10,929 nucleotides of DNA from Candidatus Bathyarchaeota archaeon (GCA_020344435.1 CP070826.1:1108723-1119651); one strand, 5' to 3'; shown: positions 1 to 6,006, counted from the stretch's first letter. Made by a program: numbers and translations. The notes: a model not told the origin generated them from the sequence alone.

Positions 1-291
1 AAGGCTACGCCGAAATCCTTGTATAAAAGCGCTGTATCCACTGTACAAGAATCGTATCATGGTGGCTTGCTTGAACGGTTTGCTCAGCTTCCATTCTACA
101 AGTGTTACATCTACGGTGAAAGGAACAAGGATGTCTTCCCTGCAGAAGAATTGCTAAGAGAACAAGGGATTCCGGTGTTTTATGTTTCCGGAAGCGGGCA
201 CTCCATGATGAAGGAGAACCCGAATGAATTCTATGGTCTCGTTATGGATGCCGTCTCTCGATGTTCTCGCAAATGTGCATCAGATTCGTAA
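1..291 (+). CDS. alpha/beta hydrolase, C-terminal part (5' end outside window)
   Basis: The reading frame is open from base 1 and ends at TAA 289-291, giving about 96 residues of a protein whose start lies outside the window. The visible part reads as the C-terminal end of an alpha/beta-hydrolase fold: a strand-like segment CYIYGERNKDVFP, where the acidic member of a catalytic triad usually sits, followed by IPVFYVSGSGHSMMKENP. In that second segment the GHSMM-ENP pattern carries the expected catalytic histidine. The family uses a Ser-Asp/Glu-His triad to cleave esters, amides or other bonds; the nucleophile elbow is not in view, so the substrate cannot be guessed. An in-frame TTG at 19-21 could act as an internal start but would leave only 90 residues without a nucleophile, so a gene running in from the left is far more likely. 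The next feature, a tRNA, lies on the opposite strand and converges on it. Confidence 0.8.
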   Translation, partial: KATPKSLYKSAVSTVQESYHGGLLERFAQLPFYKCYIYGERNKDVFPAEELLREQGIPVFYVSGSGHSMMKENPNEFYGLVMDAVSRCSRKCASDS

Positions 292-435
292 ACTCTCAGG
301 GTCCCTCAAGCCCAACTATACGCCTGAAGATGTCGCCCAAGGATACCTGCGCGCGAGAACGCCTTGTTGGATGCAATTAGACTGCTGGGGGGATCGAAAC
401 CAGAAACGAGTCTCCAGAGCCAAACAAGGTTTGAG

Positions 436-508
436 GGCCGGGGCCGGGATTTGAACCCGGGCGCCAAGCTCCACAGGCTTGTAGGCTACCAGGCTACCTC
501 ACCCCGGC
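436..508 (-). tRNA. tRNA-His (anticodon GUG)
   Basis: On the minus strand this folds into a full cloverleaf. The acceptor stem GCCGGGG/CCCCGGC has seven pairs, U8 is present, and the D-stem AGGU/GCCU has A14, G18G19 and A21. The anticodon stem CAAGC/GCUUG encloses loop CUGUGGA with anticodon GUG (histidine). The variable loop is four bases. The T-stem CCGGG/CCCGG encloses UUCAAAU. The discriminator is C73 (base 436), and one extra G is encoded at -1 (base 509). C73 with G-1 is the identity signature of tRNA-His. CCA is not encoded: the bases after C73 are CTC, so the CCA-adding enzyme must supply it. No intron interrupts the anticodon loop. It reads CAU and CAC codons. Confidence 0.97.
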
Positions 509-553
509 CACTTTCTGTATGATTTCGGCTACTCCTACTTACGTTTTCTCATG

Positions 554-563
554 AATATTAAGT
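554..563 (-). promoter_or_regulatory. possible TATA box for tRNA-His
   Basis: Read on the minus strand this is ACTTAATATT, an A/T-rich TATA-like element about 50 bases upstream of the tRNA 5' end. With the usual archaeal spacing of about 25 bases, transcription would begin near base 533. That would leave a 5' leader of about 24 bases for RNase P to remove. The assignment rests on sequence pattern and position only. Confidence 0.4.
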
Positions 564-614
564 CATCTTTCTTGCAGACATATTCAAAGCCTAGTTAGGG
601 GAGGTGCGTGCAAT

Positions 615-1910
615 TCAGAGAAGCTCAGTGAGCTTAGTCATTGCAAAAGGCACCAACATCTCCTCCTCATTTAGCCCGCCATGATAGCCTAGGAAATGGG
701 CTTTTTTCCCTTCTATGTGTTCATACCAGACAGTATGGTTGTTAAAAGGTAAGATCAGCAGGTCTCCCGCTCTCTCGAAAAACTGTTTCCTAGGTTTTCC
801 TATGCCAAAAAGACCTCTCTTGAGTGCTTCATTCGTCTTCATAGTTTTCGCTTCCTCTTCAAGGCTTTTTGTTAGGAAGGTCAGCGTGGCTTCCAGCTTG
901 TCAGGTTCTACATGTAGGAAAACATCGCGGGGACTTCCTGTAGGTAGAATAGGTTTTCCTTTTTCACTCTTCTTGAAAGCACGAGTCAGTTTTGGGAATC
1001 TGTTTAGATAGATCGTATCCTCAGGAGAGACATCTACCTGACCATGGTCTGAGGTTATTAGGAGAAGTGTTTCCTCTGCCGCTTTCCTATCGGTTTTTTC
1101 CAGAAGTTGCTTCTTTATCGAGTGAGAAAGCAGTGATAGCTCAGCAGAATATTCCATGCTATGAGGACCGTATAGATGTCCAATTCCATCCAAGTTGTCT
1201 AAATAGGCATAAAAGTAGGCGGGGCCCTTCTCTTCTCTGATGAGTTTTCTTAACCTCGCAAACATATCTGAATATGAGATGAAAGGGATGATTGTGCTTC
1301 CGTTGTGAACAATCTTGGAATAGCAACTCTGCGCATAAGATACCTTCGTGAACGTAAATGATTTCACGCCCTCTTCTTTCAGAGTTTGGTGTATTGTATC
1401 ACCGTCGTAGAGTATCTTGGGGTTGGCTCCCATTTCTATGAGCCAGTCTTGGCCTTTCTTGCCTAGGGGTGTGAAGGGTAAAGTGTTGATTATCAGGTCA
1501 ATCTCTTTGAAGTAGAGGTACCATTCGAGAAGAGCATGTTCTTGAGGGGTCAATCCCGTATTCATCGTGGTGATTGTAGCAGCTGTCGTCGAAGGAAATA
1601 CTGTTGTGATGGGTGAGACTACGCCCTTCTGGCTGATTTCTCTGAAGAAATCGTGTCTTCTGTAGCATTCTAGCCACTGGTTATAACCGTAACCATCGAT
1701 GAGCAGTAGTATGATTTTGTTGGAATCTTCATATTCCACTTGATTCTTGTAGATTTCAGGAGGCAAAGCGAATCTTTTTGCTGTGACGTTTAGGAGCTTC
1801 AGGATTGTTGCGGGAATGTTTGAGAAACAATATTTTTCGTAGGATGGATAGATGAAATCATCTACCTTGCACTCATCTTCAATGGCCTTTTTCAGTTCTT
1901 CAAATATCAT
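615..1910 (-). CDS. type I phosphodiesterase / nucleotide pyrophosphatase, alkaline phosphatase superfamily
   Basis: This 431-residue protein has all landmarks of the alkaline-phosphatase superfamily, phosphodiesterase/nucleotide pyrophosphatase branch. The first metal ligand is D72 in ILLLIDGYG. The nucleophile region is FPSTTAATITTMNTG (105-119), with the catalytic threonine at about 108. The other metal ligands are D241 and H245 in DNLDGIGHLYGPHS, D288-H289 in TSDHG, and H410 in GYHGG. These enzymes use two zinc or similar ions to hydrolyse phosphomonoesters or diesters; the natural substrate cannot be read from sequence. No signal peptide is visible, so a cytoplasmic location is inferred. 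The ATG at 1910 is preceded by AGGTC about five bases upstream, a good Shine-Dalgarno match, which supports this start. It is a single gene on its strand, 145 bases downstream of the Cys-rich gene and with its own likely promoter. Confidence 0.9.
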   Translation of the reverse strand: MIFEELKKAIEDECKVDDFIYPSYEKYCFSNIPATILKLLNVTAKRFALPPEIYKNQVEYEDSNKIILLLIDGYGYNQWLECYRRHDFFREISQKGVVSPITTVFPSTTAATITTMNTGLTPQEHALLEWYLYFKEIDLIINTLPFTPLGKKGQDWLIEMGANPKILYDGDTIHQTLKEEGVKSFTFTKVSYAQSCYSKIVHNGSTIIPFISYSDMFARLRKLIREEKGPAYFYAYLDNLDGIGHLYGPHSMEYSAELSLLSHSIKKQLLEKTDRKAAEETLLLITSDHGQVDVSPEDTIYLNRFPKLTRAFKKSEKGKPILPTGSPRDVFLHVEPDKLEATLTFLTKSLEEEAKTMKTNEALKRGLFGIGKPRKQFFERAGDLLILPFNNHTVWYEHIEGKKAHFLGYHGGLNEEEMLVPFAMTKLTELL

Positions 1911-1956
1911 ATGTGACCTGCTATTTGTGGTCTGGTGGTATTAGAACCTGTTGAAG

Positions 1957-1985
1957 ATGATTAAGCATGCAACAAATCTTTAATG
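1957..1985 (-). promoter_or_regulatory. likely promoter region of the phosphodiesterase gene
   Basis: Two TATA-like elements on the minus strand lie upstream of the ATG at 1910: CATTAAAGAT (1985-1976) and GCTTAATCAT (1966-1957). Start sites would fall near 1955 or 1935, giving leaders of roughly 45 or 25 bases. Either leader would include the AGGTC ribosome-binding site. Sequence alone does not choose between them. Confidence 0.35.
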
Positions 1986-2004
1986 TAATACTGGTCTTTT
2001 GCTT

Positions 2005-2026
2005 ATGCACGCACACGCGTATGCGT
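2005..2026. other. 22-base alternating purine/pyrimidine tract with an 18-bp near-perfect palindrome
   Basis: Every base from 2005 to 2026 alternates purine and pyrimidine without a break, a composition able to adopt left-handed Z-DNA under negative supercoiling. Bases 2009-2026 (ACGCACACGCGTATGCGT) also form a palindrome in which eight of nine base pairs match and the ninth is a G-U wobble in the minus-strand RNA. The tract lies just downstream of the stop codon of the Cys-rich gene and upstream of the phosphodiesterase promoter. It could be a transcript-end hairpin, a protein-binding site or a structural element; the role is unknown. Confidence 0.5.
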
Positions 2027-2055
2027 CAAGCTTCGTGATCGTTGCTTCGTATGCG

Positions 2056-3054
2056 CTATTTCATTTTGCCCATTGGGATCTTGTTGGCAAAGCGGCAGCG
2101 CATGTCCCCTTTCAGGGCGCTTTCGAGAAGGTCTACTTCAACTGGCTCCCCGAATATGATGTCGAAGTGGAATTTTTCGTATCCGCCGCTGCAGTAGCAG
2201 AATATTGGCGAGATTTTGTGGTTTCCGTCACGTATGGCTGACCTTACGAGTGGGCAGTGACAGGCGTGGTACCTCTTCAAAGCTGGATCTTTCTCCTTCA
2301 GGTATTGCTTCGGGGCGTAGGGCATTTTTGTCACGCATATCTTATCACCACGCCTGACGCCAGTGCAGATCTCCTGATTGTCTCTCACAAACTCGAGGAC
2401 CTCCGGCGTGATTTCCTGCTCGTACCATAACTGCCCTGCCTTCATGCATCCTTCGAGTTCTGCAATCAACCTCTCATGTTCGTTTCTCAAGTATTCATCG
2501 ATGCTTGTGGCCTTCTCGAATCGCTGCTTCTTCTCTTTGAAGGCCTCAGCCGGCAGTTTGTGGTAGTTCCATGTTAGAACTTCCTTGCATTTCTCATCGG
2601 GCAGCTCAGCCCTCATCTTCTCTATGATTCTTCGGGTGAGTCTTGGATAGTTCTCTTGGGAAGAGCCCAATGGGGGTAGCGTGAAGTCCTGAAAGACTTT
2701 GCGTCGAGTTTCTTCTCCTGCAAGAGCCGCTAGCCTCTCCCCCATGTCAGGCAGCACGTTTCTAGCGCCTAGGATTGATGTGAAGTAGATGTAGTAGTCA
2801 TTCTTCTTTGCCAAGTTGCAGTAGCGAGCAATCGCAACCAGCCTTTCCCACGTATTCCTATTTTCATCGATGAGAAGTGAAACGTAATCCTTTAGTGCTT
2901 CTAGAGCTGCAGACTCGAAAATCATATCCTTCTGCTCAAGATGCTCCTCGAACTCTCTTACAGCGTTCACAGCGAATTCGATATCCTCCTCCTTAATTTT
3001 GCGTGCTTGGAGTTGCTCCCTAAATCGTTTCTCCATCAATGTTTTCCCACTCAC
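2056..3054 (-). CDS. cysteine-rich protein of unknown function (resembles DUF6144 / ATC-hydrolase-like proteins)
   Basis: The product is about 332 residues. The N-terminal two thirds are charged and mostly helical. The C-terminal third carries paired cysteines: C231 in EICTG, then HACHC (C266, C268), FCYC (C287, C289), and C321 in KGDMRCRF (numbering from the TTG at 3057). The tail VEVDLLESALKGDMRCRF resembles the last strand-helix-strand of proteins labelled DUF6144 or L-2-amino-thiazoline-4-carboxylic acid hydrolase-like. I recognise the pattern but not a proven function. The spaced cysteines suggest metal or Fe-S binding, or thiol chemistry. The start is uncertain: GTG at 3054 overlaps the upstream TGA as GTGA, a translational-coupling arrangement chosen here, while TTG at 3057 and ATG at 3036 are alternatives. 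It is the second gene of an operon with the DsrE-like gene, so the two products may act together. Confidence 0.75.
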   Translation of the reverse strand: MSGKTLMEKRFREQLQARKIKEEDIEFAVNAVREFEEHLEQKDMIFESAALEALKDYVSLLIDENRNTWERLVAIARYCNLAKKNDYYIYFTSILGARNVLPDMGERLAALAGEETRRKVFQDFTLPPLGSSQENYPRLTRRIIEKMRAELPDEKCKEVLTWNYHKLPAEAFKEKKQRFEKATSIDEYLRNEHERLIAELEGCMKAGQLWYEQEITPEVLEFVRDNQEICTGVRRGDKICVTKMPYAPKQYLKEKDPALKRYHACHCPLVRSAIRDGNHKISPIFCYCSGGYEKFHFDIIFGEPVEVDLLESALKGDMRCRFANKIPMGKMK

Positions 3055-3383
3055 CAAACCATTGGTAGGTAGCCCTCTTTAATTGCGTTTGATACAACCG
3101 TTCCAACAAACTCCACTTCTACTCCGGCTTCCTGCAGTTTCTTTGAGACACCCTCTTCGTCAGAGATGGCCTTGCAGGCAAAGCAGTCAACCTCATCCTT
3201 TATCTCACTGATGTACCATTTGATCTCATCATCGAAAGCAGCCAGTTTCTCGGAAGGTCCAAAGAACACGACCTTGACACCCTCCAACCATTTGTACTTC
3301 AATACGTTGCGAGCGTACATCAGACCCGCTCGGGCTTTTTCTCTATCAGCAGTTGCGATTATAACCAATAGTTTCGAGCTCAT
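3051..3383 (-). CDS. DsrE-family protein
   Basis: A 110-residue protein with the DsrE/DsrF-like fold pattern: an opening strand KLLVIIATADREKARAGLMYA, a second strand VKVVFFGPSEKLA, the cysteine segment VDCFACKAISDEEGV (C67 and C70, a CxxC), and a closing GVEVEFVGTVV...IKEGY. The cysteine before KAxSDEEGV is the position used for sulfur relay or thiol chemistry in DsrE, TusD and related proteins; whether it works that way here is inference. ATG at 3383 is preferred because the conserved domain starts within four residues and a TATA-like element lies about 28 bases upstream. A TTG at 3410 would add nine residues. The TGA overlaps the GTG of the next gene, indicating one transcript and a linked function. 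Confidence 0.8.
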   Translation of the reverse strand: MSSKLLVIIATADREKARAGLMYARNVLKYKWLEGVKVVFFGPSEKLAAFDDEIKWYISEIKDEVDCFACKAISDEEGVSKKLQEAGVEVEFVGTVVSNAIKEGYLPMVW

Positions 3384-3406
3384 GGCGAAGCCTTCTATCG
3401 CAATTC

Positions 3407-3416
3407 TCAATTATGC
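3407..3416 (-). promoter_or_regulatory. possible TATA box for the DsrE/Cys-rich operon
   Basis: Minus-strand GCATAATTGA is centred about 28 bases upstream of the ATG at 3383. Transcription would begin at or just before the start codon, giving a leaderless or nearly leaderless message. That fits the lack of a strong Shine-Dalgarno sequence there. Confidence 0.35.
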
Positions 3417-3441
3417 AATGCTATCACTAATGGTTTCAGCC

Positions 3442-3475
3442 GTCATATGACTGCGATTGTGCCTTGTATACAGGC
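3442..3475. promoter_or_regulatory. two operator-like inverted repeats in a divergent promoter region
   Basis: Between the divergent DsrE and DUF362 genes lie a perfect 10-bp palindrome GTCATATGAC (3442-3451) and an imperfect one, GCCT-t-GTATAC-AGGC (3461-3475), with one unpaired base. They lie upstream of both TATA boxes, where a regulator shared by the two transcripts could bind. Short palindromes occur by chance, so the call is tentative. Confidence 0.3.
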
Positions 3476-3496
3476 AGAGTATTGTTGCGGGTAATG

Positions 3497-3503
3497 TTTA
3501 AAT
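3497..3503 (+). promoter_or_regulatory. TATA box of the DUF362 gene
   Basis: TTTAAAT is a strong archaeal TATA match. Transcription is expected near 3525-3528, just before the ribosome-binding site AGGTGG (3528-3533). This supports a translation start at 3541 rather than 3520. Confidence 0.6.
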
Positions 3504-3540
3504 CGGCATAGAGGATTGTTTGGGTGCAGGTGGCTCTTTC

Positions 3541-4341
3541 TTGGTATCACGGGTTGCCCTAGTCAAATGCGACGGTAACGTTCAGGAATCCTTCAACCAA
3601 GCACTCAACCTGATCGGGGGAATAGGTGACTTGAACCGCGCTGAACGATCTGTCGTACTGAAGGTGGGAGTCTTCAATCATAAAGCCTCCAGAATGAACT
3701 CTCCCACAGTCAACGTAGTCAGTGCAATAGTAGACGGCTTCAATGCGGCCTCACAGATTTACATCGCCGAGTCCGACAACTACAAAGGAACGGCTCTTGA
3801 GAGGCTTCAAATTTACAAGGAGCTCTTCACCGAGCGTGTCGTTCCTTTCAATCTCTCCACTGATACGACCACAAGAGAGGTTAAGATTGCAGGCGAGAAG
3901 ATGAGATTCTCAGGCGTCCTCTTTGAACCCAACGTCATCGTGAGTACACATGCATTGCGCAGATATGAGAAGGGCACCATCTTGAAGAATCTCTTCGGCC
4001 TAGTTCCAGAGACAAAGAAGGCGAGGTTCCACAAAAAGCTGAAAGAAGTCTTGCTGGACACTTACGAGGCCATTGGCGGAGTAGACCTCGCTGTAATAGA
4101 CGCTACACGCACATATTCAGGGCCAAACGCAAGACGAGCTTCGGACACAAACCTTCTCTTGGCTGGGAGAGACGCCGTGGCTGTCGAAACGGTTGGCGCA
4201 GTTCTTGTAGGTTTGAAACCTGAAAAGATGGATGTAATACAACAGGCCATGGAGAGAGGTCTGGGCGAGGGAGACCTTGAGAATATTGAGGTTTTGGGAA
4301 GTCCAGTTGAATCTCTCAAAACGAGATTCAGCAAGCTTTGA
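3541..4341 (+). CDS. DUF362 domain protein
   Basis: This 266-residue protein is a stand-alone DUF362 domain. It opens with SRVALVKCDGNVQESFNQAL, followed by VVLKVGVFN (the VLKPN-like strand), the ILKNLFGLVPETKKARFH segment, LAVIDATRTYSGP, and the typical closing stretch LLLAGRDAVAVETVGAVLVGL. DUF362 proteins are often fused to 4Fe-4S ferredoxin domains; no CxxCxxC cluster is present here, so an electron-transfer role is not supported. The biochemical function of the family is not settled. TTG at 3541 was chosen because AGGTGG lies seven bases upstream and family members start right at this strand; a TTG at 3520 would add seven residues but would precede the predicted transcript start. The gene ends 15 bases before the stop of the convergent DUF3795 gene. 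Confidence 0.85.
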   Translation: MVSRVALVKCDGNVQESFNQALNLIGGIGDLNRAERSVVLKVGVFNHKASRMNSPTVNVVSAIVDGFNAASQIYIAESDNYKGTALERLQIYKELFTERVVPFNLSTDTTTREVKIAGEKMRFSGVLFEPNVIVSTHALRRYEKGTILKNLFGLVPETKKARFHKKLKEVLLDTYEAIGGVDLAVIDATRTYSGPNARRASDTNLLLAGRDAVAVETVGAVLVGLKPEKMDVIQQAMERGLGEGDLENIEVLGSPVESLKTRFSKL

Positions 4342-4356
4342 TTTGCATCTCGAGTT

Positions 4357-4842
4357 TCAAGGTTGAGATACTGAAGCCGCTTCCTGAGTTGCGTCAATGG
4401 TCTCTGGCCCGCAATCTGGACATTCTTCACTGTACCAGTGTAGCTTCTTGCTGCATGCAGGGCAGGCCCAGCGTTTCTCTTGCTCCTTTAACCATTCGTC
4501 TATGCTTATCTCTCTCAGTCGCTTCAGGTTGTTGAGGCCGAGAACTCGGTGGGGTCTCGTCTTACTGAAATCAACCAGTTTCTTGCACGGGAACTCTTCA
4601 CATTCGAAGCAGTAGATTATACCTCTTTTTCCTGCGCACTTTCTAAAGTTGCAGTTAGCACACCATTTGTTGACGAGGTCTGAAAGGCAGCCTCTGCAGT
4701 ATATCTCATCGCGAGGCATATCTGTCTTAATCTCCCACTCTATGAGTTCTTGATCGTTGTCGTTGTAGGCACGGTAGGTCGTGCAGGCTCCACAGTAGGC
4801 TCCACAGATTCCCAGCAACGGCTTTTCATCTTTGTCACACAA
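4357..4842 (-). CDS. DUF3795 cysteine-rich protein with C-terminal zinc ribbon
   Basis: A 161-residue protein dominated by cysteines. C13, C17 and C20 lie in GICGAYCGACTTYRAY, the DUF3795 opening. They are followed by CRGC (49-52), CANCNFRKC (61-69) and CFECEEFPC (78-86). A separate C-terminal zinc-ribbon pattern, CPAC...CPDC (127-144), is an addition to the usual DUF3795 core. Metal binding (zinc or Fe-S) is very likely; the function is unknown. The start is TTG at 4842, with GTGATC upstream, an exact complement of the 16S rRNA 3'-end motif GATCAC, at about five bases spacing. That Shine-Dalgarno sequence overlaps the stop of the upstream Nudix gene, whose coding end is only seven bases away, so the two are cotranscribed and probably translationally linked. 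Confidence 0.85.
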   Translation of the reverse strand: MCDKDEKPLLGICGAYCGACTTYRAYNDNDQELIEWEIKTDMPRDEIYCRGCLSDLVNKWCANCNFRKCAGKRGIIYCFECEEFPCKKLVDFSKTRPHRVLGLNNLKRLREISIDEWLKEQEKRWACPACSKKLHWYSEECPDCGPETIDATQEAASVSQP

Positions 4843-4849
4843 GCTCTGA

Positions 4850-5290
4850 TCACTCGCCTTCGGTCCTATTCGAGATTCTCAGCTCTTTCAGTTTCTCTAT
4901 GGTCTTCTTGTCAACGTCCAAGCTCAAGTTTTCAATGTTGTTTTCCCAGAAGATCTCCTGAGCTGACTTGCACTTTGGCTCCCCCTCATAATCAGTGATG
5001 AAGTAGCAGTATGCGTTCTGCCTCTCACCGTTACTGGCCACGTAGAGGTTCTTGCAGATGAATCTAGACTTCTTCACCGCGATATTTAGCTCCTCCAGCA
5101 TCTCGCGCTTCAACGCTTCCTCCCTGCTTTCACGCTTTCTGACATGACCTCCGGGTAGACACAAGATACCTGGATCAATCTCCTCTTCAAATCCACGACG
5201 TTCAACCAGAAACCTATTCCCCTTGAGGAGCACCCCAACGACGACTTCAACTTTATCCAAGGATGTCACCTGAATACCTGATCCTATCAC
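4850..5290 (-). CDS. Nudix hydrolase
   Basis: A 146-residue single-domain Nudix protein. The Nudix box runs from G48 to I70 (numbering from 5290): G-x5-E54-x7-R62-E63-x2-E66-E67-x-N69-I70. It matches the consensus GX5EX7REUXEEXGU except for N in place of the last G. The REVEE-type glutamates bind the Mg or Mn ions that activate hydrolysis of nucleoside-diphosphate-linked compounds. The preceding strand VVVGVLLKGNRFLVERR and the LPGGHV turn are also typical. The substrate cannot be predicted. GTG at 5290 has no clear ribosome-binding site. GTG at 5269 has AGGT six bases upstream and would give 139 residues with an intact domain, so it is a serious alternative. It is the first gene of a pair with DUF3795. 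Confidence 0.9.
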   Translation of the reverse strand: MIGSGIQVTSLDKVEVVVGVLLKGNRFLVERRGFEEEIDPGILCLPGGHVRKRESREEALKREMLEELNIAVKKSRFICKNLYVASNGERQNAYCYFITDYEGEPKCKSAQEIFWENNIENLSLDVDKKTIEKLKELRISNRTEGE

Positions 5291-5294
5291 TTCT

Positions 5295-5307
5295 TGCGTG
5301 CGCGTAT
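5295..5307. other. alternating purine/pyrimidine tract (13 bases)
   Basis: The run TGCGTGCGCGTAT alternates without a break immediately upstream of the Nudix start. It resembles the longer tract at 2005-2026 in composition and in the shared CGCGTAT core. It is a possible Z-DNA-prone or protein-binding element; function unknown. Confidence 0.3.
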
Positions 5308-5399
5308 CTGCATGCCCTTTCCTACGGTTCTACCGCGTTCGTATGCTTCCTGCAACTTCGCGCGCAGAGTACAAAAGATTTCCTAGCCGAAGCGGAGAT

Positions 5400-5519
5400 A
5401 TGAACATAGAAACCTCAGTCTACTCATTGGAGGAGCTCCTGACCCAGAATCGAGTGCGTTTCCGAGCATACATGCGCGCGTGGGCAGTCTGCCTATCAGA
5501 TTTTAAATATGTGGGCTAA
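5400..5519 (+). CDS. possible 39-residue leaderless small ORF
   Basis: ATG at 5400 opens a 39-residue frame ending at TAA 5517-5519. A TATA-like ACAAAAG (5371-5377) is centred about 25 bases upstream, where a leaderless transcript would begin. GGAG lies only two bases before the ATG, too close for normal use. The peptide starts MNIETSVYSLEELL and resembles nothing I know. Its 3' end contains the TATA box of the next gene and the alternating tract 5466-5482. It may simply be regulatory DNA with an open frame by chance. Confidence 0.22.
   Translation: MNIETSVYSLEELLTQNRVRFRAYMRAWAVCLSDFKYVG
5466..5482. other. alternating purine/pyrimidine tract (17 bases)
   Basis: GCATACATGCGCGCGTG alternates purine and pyrimidine without interruption. 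It lies about 20 bases upstream of the TATA box of the winged-helix membrane gene. It is the second longest such run noticed in the window, after 2005-2026, and may be a Z-DNA-prone or binding site upstream of the promoter. Confidence 0.35.
5501..5510 (+). promoter_or_regulatory. TATA box of the membrane winged-helix gene
   Basis: TTTTAAATAT is a strong archaeal TATA match. The expected transcript start is near 5530, which lies downstream of the ATG at 5509 and so argues that translation begins at ATG 5542. Confidence 0.6.
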
Positions 5520-5541
5520 CAGACTATTCTTGGCGAGTTTG

Positions 5542-5991
5542 ATGGTTGACGTTTCCGATTCGGCTGTGATAGAGGCGGAGATGAGGGGAAAGACTCTGCT
5601 GGTGTACTGGTATCTGCTTGGCTCTTCCAGTACTGGGGTTGGTGTTCGTGAGGTTCAGCGATCTCTTGGGTTCTCGAGTCCAAGCGTTGCCAGTCATCAC
5701 TTGAACAAGCTTCTCGACCTCGGCCTGGTTGATAAGAGCAGCACTGGCGAGTACTTCCTGATTCAGCAGGTTGATGTCGGCATTCTCAGGTTCTTCACCA
5801 AGCTGGGCCGCTTCCTCGTTCCCCGCTACTTGTTCTATTCAGTCCTACTTACAACCATGCTGATCGTGTACCTCGTCTTCTGCGGGTGGTACGGTTACAT
5901 CCCAAACCTGTTTGCCCTCATCTTCAGCTCCATAGCCTGCGTTATCTTATGGTTCGAAACACTGAAGCTTTGGAGGCAAAGACCATACTGA
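5542..5991 (+). CDS. membrane-anchored winged-helix transcription regulator
   Basis: A 149-residue protein with an N-terminal winged helix followed by two membrane spans. Helix 1 is about residues 17-27. Helix 2 is VREVQRSLG (35-43). The recognition helix SPSVASHHLNKLLDLGLV spans 46-63, and the wing with TGEYFLI follows at 64-75. Hydrophobic spans lie at about 96-114 (YLFYSVLLTTMLIVYLVF) and 120-138. The positively charged tail KLWRQRPY suggests both ends are cytoplasmic, placing the DNA-binding domain at the inner membrane face. Such architecture suggests a regulator that senses a membrane or external signal; the target is unknown. ATG at 5542 is preferred over ATG 5509 because the latter precedes the predicted transcript start; TTG 5530 is another option. 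The small membrane-protein gene 76 bases downstream may be its partner or target. Confidence 0.82.
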   Translation: MVDVSDSAVIEAEMRGKTLLVYWYLLGSSSTGVGVREVQRSLGFSSPSVASHHLNKLLDLGLVDKSSTGEYFLIQQVDVGILRFFTKLGRFLVPRYLFYSVLLTTMLIVYLVFCGWYGYIPNLFALIFSSIACVILWFETLKLWRQRPY

Positions 5992-6006
5992 ATACGAGAC
6001 AGACTG

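Noticed and set aside
384..403. CTGG...CCAG inverted repeat with a TTCGATC-like string near tRNA-His, considered as a tRNA remnant or attachment site
   Set aside because: The T-stem does not pair, and no duplicate of the tRNA 3' end is present, so neither a tRNA fragment nor an integration site is supported.
224..454. 76-residue plus-strand frame running into the tRNA
   Set aside because: It overlaps the hydrolase end and enters the tRNA antisense. No recognisable protein features.
604..684. GTG frame preceded by GGGGAGG on the plus strand
   Set aside because: A strong Shine-Dalgarno-like string, but the frame is only 26 codons and lies antisense to the phosphodiesterase 3' end. Treated as chance.
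1999..2241. 80-residue plus-strand open frame
   Set aside because: It lies mostly antisense to the C-terminal end of the Cys-rich gene, and its N-terminal HAHAYA stretch is simply the alternating tract being translated. No promoter or ribosome-binding site.
5291..5300. TTCTTGCGTG, also at about 6383 and 9572
   Set aside because: The copy near 6383 is coding sequence of trmI. Three copies of a 10-mer in 11 kb are weak evidence of a shared element.
2005..5482. CRISPR or satellite-like array, considered because of recurring CGTATG/GCGCGT strings
   Set aside because: There is no regular spacing and no repeated unit above eight or nine bases.
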